Shown here in pieces: positions 33,487 through 40,062 of a DNA stretch of 40,062 nt. This DNA is from Seminavis robusta (taxonomy: Eukaryota; Bacillariophyta; Bacillariophyceae; Naviculales; Naviculaceae), in assembly GCA_903772945.1 (NCBI GenBank), contig CAICTM010001004.1, positions 1-40,062 on the forward strand, in the 5' to 3' direction. The notes beneath the pieces are model-generated. The model saw nothing but the letters and a program-made list of their open reading frames with translations, did no database searches and was not told the origin of the DNA. Position 1 is the first letter of the stretch, and each line of letters opens with the position of its first letter. The translations under genes were made by a program, and so were the position numbers.

Positions 33487-34840
33487 GATTAACAGTCAGC
33501 ATAGAATTCAGGCAGTTTTAAGGGAAGGAGAGTCTCCAGGCTGACAAGGAACTCTCTGCATTACAACAATCAGTGCTACACTACAGTTACAGTTGGTTTC
33601 ATTGGATTTCACTTGCATTTGGTGTTGATTTCAGAACCTACTTTTGAAGTCCTAAGTCAACAACCTTCTGATCGATTTCGATAGCTCCAGCCACCACCAC
33701 AGTGACAGGAACCTTTGACTTGGCCATCTACCATCTACAAGACCATCACAAAGCCCATTGCCATCACGAAAGGACCTACCGGTATTCCGACAACACCTTC
33801 ACTCGACGCCATTGACTTGAGGTAGTAGCTTCACGGTTGACACGAAAAGCAACCAATTCACTCGAAAGAAGAAGTATACTGGTCCCGGTACCGAACACCT
33901 GGAGTCTCCGAGTGCACGTGAGACTTATTGTTTTCGCACCTATCTTAGCAATCGAGCAACGCTTTTACGATTTGAGGAACAAGCTTATTCCTTTCTGGTC
34001 AATCAGCGAATTACGTGACTTATTGCTCGAGACCACGGCTTATCTCTTCAGATCGTCCGTGCAGTTTTCAAGTGTCACGAGTTTCCGTCCTGTATTGTTT
34101 CAGGGACTCCACGGAACGCTTTAGAAGCTTTCACGGAAGACGCTCAGCCAATCAGATCGCCCGTGCAGTTTTGGTACTTATACGACGTGCACTGAGTCAG
34201 TACGACGTGTTCTGTTTCGATCCTGGATTCTTTGTACCACTCGAAGACTTATTCGACAACAGTTCCCTGTACCGAAAGCAGGCTCAGCTCCGGTAATCGC
34301 TTTGCGCTCACATTTTAAGGTGTTTACACCGTCGAGTCATTGAAATCGAGTGGTACGAGTTCAAGATCGCGATCTTCCACACGGAGCCACCAACCTGGGT
34401 AACTCGGAGCGGACACAAGAGGCTGAAGAGATCCATTCGAACAGTTCTAGGTAACACCACTTGAACCGCCATCCCTCAATTGATCAGTGGGTATACCGGC
34501 TTGAATTTTGGAAGCTTTTGTGGGGAGATTCATTGGTCCCAATAAGCTAGCTTCGCAGTGAGGCAAAATCACCAAAACCAAGGCAATTCCCAGCACCACG
34601 GCAACACAGGAAGCAGGCTCCAGACCCTCTACACTGGCTACCTTATTCAACTACACCTAGATTGAATATTCCAGGCCCATAGCAAGGTTCCTGGAGGTCA
34701 TCTTTGTGGATTCCAGATTACAGTTGAGCCAGCTTTATTGCACTGCAACAAGAGCTGAGATCCAGTGTTGCCACCAAGTACAGCCTACACCTCTTCCTGT
34801 GACAGACAACAAGAGGCACAATGTCTAGCTACACCGACCA
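33487..34840 (+). other. Untranslated internal region of the nested element
   Basis: No long ORF. Much of this stretch has an inverted, diverged counterpart at about 36850-38289, which shows that it belongs to the element. ORFs such as 33837-34124 are short and not conserved in obvious fashion. Confidence 0.6.
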
Positions 34841-36316
34841 ATGCTGGTGCCACTACTCAGACCGATGCCCGTGCCAGCACCAATCCATCTTTTGCAATCC
34901 TTGACAAGGCCACCGGCATCACCTGTTCCCAAGCCACTTGCTACCCCAACAGCCTATGAAGTGGCAGAGGCCATAGGTGGCTTCCAACCAATAGCAACAA
35001 TGTCACCATCCAACTCAAGACATGGGATGGTAAAAGACACTCTCCTGTGGGAGATCCGGTCGCTCAATTTCGACGTGACTGATGTGGCTAGATGCATGAT
35101 GGCCTTCAGCAGGGCTAGAGGACCGATGGAACAACACAGGCAGCAAGCAGCTACCGGTAGTGACTACAGGGCCAGGCAGCACGGGCAGAATGTAGCCGCC
35201 TCCTGGACCAGGCACCCCAACCACCAGGCAGTTTCCCAGCCAGCTTATGGGGAGCCGCCAGGCACTCGTCCTTTGCCCCTTACAGCGGCCCACCACCAGC
35301 CGACCAATGTCACTCCACTGTCAGCCATGGGCAGTGCTGATGGCGTCCACAAGCCGACTGGTGACAGCGCCTTTGGTACTCAACGGCTCCACAGCCCAAA
35401 GAAGCAGCAGCGCCACAGGGCTACTCGTTCCAAGCAAGACGCCACTGCCATCCAGCAACGATTGACTGATGCCCTTTTGGCCACCAACCAGCCGCCCACC
35501 AATGTAGCCACGGCTCCATCTCCCAAGCTAGCTTGTGGGGAGTTGCCTGTCACACGACCCCTGCGTGTCCCAGCTACAAGCCACCAGCTGCCCAGTGCCA
35601 CACCCTTGAATGCCCCCGCTGGTGCCCATCTATCGTTGGATGATGGGGAGATTATCGAGCTTGACAGCCCTAGTAGTCATCCAACCTCTGGGGAGATCAT
35701 GATGGCAAAACTTCCAGTCAGCAAGCAACCAGCTTCCAGAGCTGGCGCCCACAACATTCCAGTTGCACAACCAAATAGACCAAGTGTGGCTCCCACTCAG
35801 CCAGCTCTACAACCAAGAGCACATGAGCAGACCCACACAGTGGTGACCCCCAAGCAACCTGCTCCAAGGCACAGAGCACACAAGGGTCCCACCACAACCA
35901 ACATTGGCAGGAGACCTAGTGGTCCATCACCCACAGTGACACCCAAGGTTCCCAGCCTGGTTCCCACAGAACCACCAACCTATGGCACAGCCAATGCCAC
36001 AAGACTCGTACCCAATGAGGTGCCGTTGTCTTTGGATAGGACCAGCCTTGGTCCAACCATCACCAGCCCATTTGCCAGGAGGCCTACCAAGCAGATACCC
36101 TCTGCTCTTGGTGGAATCCATGGGGAGCAACCACAGCAAGCACCTTTGACCAAGGCAGCTTTGGTGTCTCCTACCCAGGAGCTGACTGCCATGGTGTCGC
36201 CTTCCCAGAAGCTGACTGCCACCATGCTTTCTACCCCAAAGCTGGCTGCCATGGCATTAGTGCATGGCAATGGACCAATCCCGGTGACGCCCCCGGATTT
36301 TCGGACGGGCAACTAG
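34841..36316 (+). CDS. Pro/Thr-rich protein of the nested LTR element, function unknown
   Basis: 491 codons from ATG 34841. After a short leader a compact segment (YEVAEAIGGFQ, GMVKDTLLWEIRSLNFDV) may be folded; the remainder is Pro, Thr, Ala and Gln-rich with repeated phrases such as QPPTNVA, SPTQELTAMVS and SPSQKLTATML. I do not recognise a domain. By position it would be a gag-like product, but no zinc knuckle is visible. The TAG stop (36314-36316) straddles the join to the truncated 3' LTR, so the original C-terminus may be lost. An upstream ATG (34821) in another frame gives a Cys-rich opening also present in the inverted copy. Confidence 0.4.
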   Translation: MLVPLLRPMPVPAPIHLLQSLTRPPASPVPKPLATPTAYEVAEAIGGFQPIATMSPSNSRHGMVKDTLLWEIRSLNFDVTDVARCMMAFSRARGPMEQHRQQAATGSDYRARQHGQNVAASWTRHPNHQAVSQPAYGEPPGTRPLPLTAAHHQPTNVTPLSAMGSADGVHKPTGDSAFGTQRLHSPKKQQRHRATRSKQDATAIQQRLTDALLATNQPPTNVATAPSPKLACGELPVTRPLRVPATSHQLPSATPLNAPAGAHLSLDDGEIIELDSPSSHPTSGEIMMAKLPVSKQPASRAGAHNIPVAQPNRPSVAPTQPALQPRAHEQTHTVVTPKQPAPRHRAHKGPTTTNIGRRPSGPSPTVTPKVPSLVPTEPPTYGTANATRLVPNEVPLSLDRTSLGPTITSPFARRPTKQIPSALGGIHGEQPQQAPLTKAALVSPTQELTAMVSPSQKLTATMLSTPKLAAMALVHGNGPIPVTPPDFRTGN

Positions 36317-36581
36317 ACTGCCACTGCACGATTGAATAATGAAGGCCCCCAGCTCCTGAGGTGAGCTGGCCCAAAAGGGCCCAGCAGAGAGCTCTGCTGG
36401 CCCTCCTGTCTGACTGACAGGGCCAAGTCCTTGGTTTGGTGCCTACTGGAGGTGTTGGAATACTCCTGAGGCACGACAAGGCTCCCTGAACTGCCTGACT
36501 ATCGCTGTCCCTGAGGAAGGGTTTCAGCGAGACCCAGTCCACTACTTGAGTATTGGAACTGAACCTTCAAGAAACTTATTG
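36315..36581 (+). repeat. Truncated 3' LTR of the nested element
   Basis: It lacks the first 265 bp of the LTR. Three transitions separate it from 33220-33486 over 267 bp, about 1 per cent. Confidence 0.85.
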
Positions 36582-36652
36582 CACAACAACAACCAAGTAG
36601 TAACACACAACTATAGCAACCTCTCTATCAACACCTCCATCAGCCTTTTTCG

Positions 36653-36816
36653 CCGTCCGATGGTTGTGGGGTTGGGGATTAACCTCGGCGAAGTCTATCT
36701 GCCTGAGCCCTCTACCCCTTTTTCGGTATTTCCTATTTCCTATTGTCAAGGATCGCAAAGGGGGATTCGGGCGCTGGATACACTGTTGGCCAAGTGTCCT
36801 GACGGTGGTGGGGTGC
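36653..36816. other. Sequence between the copia element and the inverted element copy
   Basis: It starts with the right CCGTC target duplication. GGTATTTCCTATTTCCTATTG is a small repeat. I cannot say whether this belongs to the inverted element. Confidence 0.4.
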
Positions 36817-38810
36817 CTTGTCAAGGATCCCGAAGATGGATTGGTACTCTGGGTTGTTGTCGCCAACCTGACACCAGCATTGGTCTGAGTAGTGGCACCA
36901 GCACCGGTCGGTGTAGCTAGACATTGTGCCTCTTGTTGCTGCCAAAGCTGTTGTAGCAGGAGAGTAAAGCTGACTCAACTGTAATCTGGAATCCACAAAG
37001 ATGACCTCCAGGGACCTTGCTATGGGGCTGGAAAATTCAATCTATGTCTGTTGGAATAAGGTGGACCAGGTACAAGGGCTGGGGCCTGATTCCTGTGTTG
37101 CCGTGGTGCTGGGAACTGGCTTGGTTTGTGTAGGTTTTGCCACAGTGGAACCAGTCAACTTGGGTCCAATGAATCTCCCCACAAAAGCTTCCAAAATTCG
37201 AAGTGAGATATGCACTGACTAAACAGGGGATGGCGGATTCACTGGTGACCTTTTCAGCCAAGCGGATTGACCTCTTGGGTGTCTCGTGATCGCTCCGAGT
37301 AAGTCTGCAATGGGACGACAGCGATTTCAATGACTCGACAAGGAAAATCGCGAAGATACACCGTAAACTCCTTGAAATTGTGAGCGCAAAGCGATTACCA
37401 AGGCTGAGCCTGCTTTCAGAACGGGGAATGGTTGTCGTATAAGGCTTCGGTGATCCAGGATCAAAAAGGAACTCTTTGACGTTCCGCTCGCTGACTCAGT
37501 GCACTCGCAATAATTACCGAAGCTGCACGGATGATTTGATTGGCTGAGCGGCTTTCGAAAAGAAGGTCGATTCGTTCCAGGATGTTCCGTGGGTCGCTGA
37601 ATCCAGTACAGGGCGGAAACTCGTGACACACGAAAACTGCACGGACGTATGGAAAGAGATAAGCCTCAAGAAGCCCAATAAATCCAAGCGTTCTACGGAA
37701 ACTCTTGCAACGTTCCGTGGAAGCGCTCAAAGGAATAGGCCCCTACTCAAAAGAGATATTGTCGCGTTCACCGTAATAAACAGTTGCTGCTCTGATCCGT
37801 AAAAGATATGTTTTCAGTTGCCAAAAGCGGTGCGTGTCAATAAGTCTCGTGTTCTCTCGGAGACTCCAGGTGTCCGTTTGATGGGACCAGTGCTTCTTCT
37901 TTCGAGTGAATTGGTTGCTTTTCCTCTCTTCGGTGCTAGCTAGCTAGCTAGCCAGAGTGGTAGTGTACCGAAGCTAGTTGCCGTCGTCAATGATGTTGTT
38001 GCAGTCCAAGTTCTGGTAGCAATGGCTGTGGGCTTTGTGTTGGTCTCGTAGATGGTAGAGGACCAATGCAAAGCTGCTTGTCGCTCTGGTGAAGACTAGA
38101 GCTGTCAGAATTGACCAGAAGGTTGTTGAGTTGGGACTTCAAGATGAGCTTGAAATCCTGCTGTCAAATTCCAATGAAACCAACTGTAACTGTAGTGTAG
38201 CACTGATTGTTGTAATACAGAGAGCTCCTTGTCAGCCTGGAGACTCTCCTTCCCTTAAAACTGCCTGAATTCTATGCGGTCTGTTAATCCAATAGATTCT
38301 CGTTCCAATACTCAAAGTAGTGGGCTAGGCCTCGCTAGAGCCCTTCCTCAGGACAGCGGTAGTCAGGCAGTAAGGGAGCCTTGTCGTGCCTCAGGAGTAT
38401 CCAACACCTCGAGTAGGCACCCAAACCAAGGACTTGGCCCTGTCAGTCAGACAGGAGGGCCAGAAGAGCTCTCTGCTGGGCCCTTTGGGCCAGCTCACCT
38501 CAGGAGCTGGTGGTCTTCGTTATTCAATCGTGCAGTGGCAGTCTGGGAACAGTACTATCTGCTACCTCCTACTGCTTCTGCCCGGCCTCAACAGGATATG
38601 AATCAACTGCTGCGGTATCAAAGGGGCTACAAGCTAATCAGGATCGGTCTCAATCTTTCGTACTATTTTCTTAACTATGGTAGAAAGGACGATCCTTTCT
38701 TGCTGCTTTGGCTGGAGATAAGCCAGCTGTGGGTGCTGGAGCCGTAGGCCAGCATAGCTGTTGGAGCTATATCTGACGGGATCCAGAGCTCTCGCTCCTA
38801 AAAGTTATCG
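36817..38810 (-). mobile_element. Inverted, diverged copy of the nested LTR element (partial)
   Basis: On the minus strand the LTR runs 38810-38290 (CGATAAC...CTATTG followed by GATTAACAG), then the untranslated internal region, down to sequence matching the start of the plus copy's coding region (GGCACAATGTCTAGC at about 36921-36935). Homology stops near 36817. No 3' LTR is visible on the left, so it is truncated. It differs from the plus copy much more than that copy's two LTRs differ from each other. Confidence 0.7.
38290..38810 (-). repeat. LTR of the inverted copy
   Basis: It matches 32955-33486 in opposite orientation almost end to end, with scattered substitutions and small indels (521 against 532 bp). 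Confidence 0.8.
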
Positions 38811-39059
38811 GGGCGAATGCAATACACGGAACACGTGGAAACTTCAGCTAGTTGCTGTCTAGTAGCGTGGAAGTACTCCACGCTGGCTAAATATCTAGAG
38901 CGATGTTTCATCATCAACCTAGTATGACCAGAGCGGTCATTGAGAACCCTGTCTCAAATGACTATTCACGAGAGACTCAGTTATGAGTCGAACTCAAACC
39001 CTATCTAGGATCGAGTCACGAATAAGGCTAAGAGCCGTGTATTGCATTCGCCCCCTGAC
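38811..39059 (-). repeat. Probable Ty3/gypsy LTR remnant bounded by inverted repeats
   Basis: A 19-20-bp sequence GGGCGAATGCAATACACGG at 38811-38829 recurs as its exact reverse complement at 39035-39053. On the minus strand the segment starts TGTCAGGGGGCGAATG and follows the integrase gene end by about 120 bp, as a 3' LTR would. A MITE is the alternative. Confidence 0.5.
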
Positions 39060-39180
39060 AAGGGTCACAGAGGGCGCGACAGCAGTCGGACAAGGAGAAC
39101 ATATGATTTAAAGTGCGGGGCACTCTCATGAGATTTGGATGTAGACATGTGCATCGCACGATGGCAATCCTACAAGGGGA

Positions 39181-39936
39181 TCAGGCCTTGTATGGGTGTA
39201 TATACCTTATGTTCCAAGTCTGGTAGACTGTGCCGCCGTTGGCGGTAGCATGTTGGAGCCGTACAGTGTCATTGTCATTGACTCGGTCTATAGTGTAAGG
39301 ACCTTTGTACTTTGGCTGACCGTACTTGCGGTGCTGATACTGTTGAATCATCACGGTATCGTTGACATTGTATTGATGAGGGACACGCGTTGCGTTTTCC
39401 CTATCGTTGTTCTGTTGGATTAGTCATTGGCGACGTTCCTTAATGTACTTCCAGTTGGCTTCGAACCGGACGTTGTGAATCGCGTCACGGTTGAACACGA
39501 GCTGTGCGGGTGTTGCGCGCAAGGTGGTATGAATCGTGGCGTTCATTGCGAAGTGAATCGCCGTGAGGACTCCATCCCAGGATCCGTTCATGAGGTCGTC
39601 TTGGCACTTGATGTTTTGAACAGCGATCAAGTTGCGTATGGTCTGATGAGCACGCTCGACCATGGAGTTGGCTTGAGGGTTGCGCGTGGTGATGAACTTG
39701 CGACGAAGTCCATATTCATCCCGGAGAGTCTTCTCGACCTCTGCGCGGAACTCACGTCCTCTATCCATGATAACCTCAGTCGGCCATCATGGATACCGAG
39801 TAAGCCACGTTTGTTCTAGGACGATGGCTACTTCGTCTGCTGCTTTGGAGCAGATCTCTGCAATCTCGAACCATCCGGTTACGGGATCAATCATTGTCAA
39901 GCAATGAAGTGTACAGGAATTCTTTTTCTTAGGATC
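39181..39936 (-). pseudogene. Ty3/gypsy integrase, core to C-terminus, with in-frame stops
   Basis: Reading left from the GGATCC at 39932-39937: DPKKKNSCTLHCLTMIDP, GWFEIAEI, then VIMDRGREFRAEVEKTL with the second catalytic Asp, FITTRNPQANSMVERAHQTI with the catalytic Glu, LVFNRDAI, and the GPY domain (KYKGPYTI, NDTVRL) ending IRYIHPYKA at TGA 39183-39181. Two TGA codons interrupt the same frame (39789-39787 and 39426-39424). The zinc-finger half is not upstream on this strand. The enzyme would insert retrotransposon cDNA; this copy is dead. Confidence 0.85.
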
Positions 39937-40062
39937 CGTTGTCAAAGCTGCCAGATGAACAAACCCAAGACGCGTAAGCTGGGATTGATGACTCCAAAGA
40001 CTTGCGAGGAGATCCCTTGGGAAAGACTATGTATTGACCTGATAGGTCCCTACAACGTCGGG
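39934..40062 (+). pseudogene. Ty3/gypsy integrase, zinc-finger to core start, 3' cut by the window
   Basis: On the plus strand the frame reads CQSCQMNKPKTRKLG (the CxxC end of the HHCC zinc finger), then EEIPWERLCIDLIGPYNVG, the start of the catalytic core with its first Asp. It is open to the right edge. It begins at the same GGATCC where the minus-strand integrase begins, so the two point away from each other. Confidence 0.8.

Larger units (their letters stand above)
32955..36581 (+). mobile_element. Unclassified LTR element inserted in the copia 3' LTR
   Basis: Target duplication CACAA (32950-32954 and 36582-36586); removing the insert restores the copia LTR exactly. The 5' LTR is 32955-33486 (532 bp, CGATAGC...CTTATTG). 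The 3' LTR keeps only its last 267 bp (36315-36581), matching 33220-33486 with three transitions. The internal part holds a long untranslated stretch and one Pro/Thr-rich ORF; no reverse transcriptase or integrase is seen. Mobilisation would depend on another element. Confidence 0.8.
29064..36652 (+). mobile_element. Ty1/copia retrotransposon with large deletion and nested insertion
   Basis: The 5' LTR is 29064-29192; the 3' LTR is 32892-32954 plus 36587-36652, split by another element. The target duplication CCGTC (29059-29063 and 36653-36657) flanks the outer ends. Between the LTRs are a leader, a Gag remnant and a late pol region; the rest of gag, protease and integrase are missing. The polypurine stretch before the 3' LTR sits in a CCCCTC/GAGGGG hairpin (32871-32888). 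The LTR halves differ at one clear site, implying a young insertion. It is non-autonomous. Confidence 0.85.

Overview
The window is nuclear DNA of a eukaryote with short GT-AG introns (68-116 bp), most likely a pennate diatom. This rests on gene style, not on a search. It carries a copia element with a diatom-type Gag, a type II membrane LRR receptor-like gene, and intergenic DNA rich in self-complementary CTAG, GTAC and CCGG cassettes. Seminavis robusta or a relative would fit, but the species is an inference.

Layout: 1-4935, Helitron-type Rep/helicase gene (open at the left edge, one intron). 6581-7839, putative zinc-finger nuclear protein. 8383-9561 (-) and 10851-12835 (+), two head-to-head paralogs of glutathionyl-hydroquinone reductase (Xi-class GST) sharing an intron position; the second has a ~218-residue N-terminal extension and an altered active-site motif. 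14446-17673, EDR2-like PH-START-DUF1336 lipid-binding protein whose intron has a duplicated 3' end. 18299-18931 (-), the U5 snRNP protein DIM1/TXNL4A in three exons, 142 aa. 19588-23058 (-), a five-exon LRR receptor-like gene broken by an in-frame TGA and a frameshift. 23922-26551, a pogo/Tigger-like DDE transposase split by one frameshift. 27038-27434, a MITE-like element with 35-bp terminal inverted repeats around a 16-copy minisatellite.

From 29064 to the right edge the sequence is a nested transposon cluster. A copia element with 129-bp LTRs and a CCGTC target duplication (29064-36652) has lost most of gag and the protease/integrase region, and has a frameshift in RT. Its 3' LTR is split by a second LTR element (32955-36581, target duplication CACAA) carrying only a Pro/Thr-rich ORF of unknown function. 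A related copy lies in the opposite orientation at about 36817-38810. Beyond it is a decayed Ty3/gypsy integrase on the minus strand, which meets the zinc-finger half of a similar integrase on the plus strand at a GGATCC.

Housekeeping and lineage genes therefore fill 6.5-23 kb, flanked by mobile DNA on both sides. I found no convincing rRNA, tRNA or CRISPR. No clearly new multi-gene system stands out. The best candidates for something undescribed are the extended reductase paralog, the minisatellite-bearing MITE and the unclassified LTR family.
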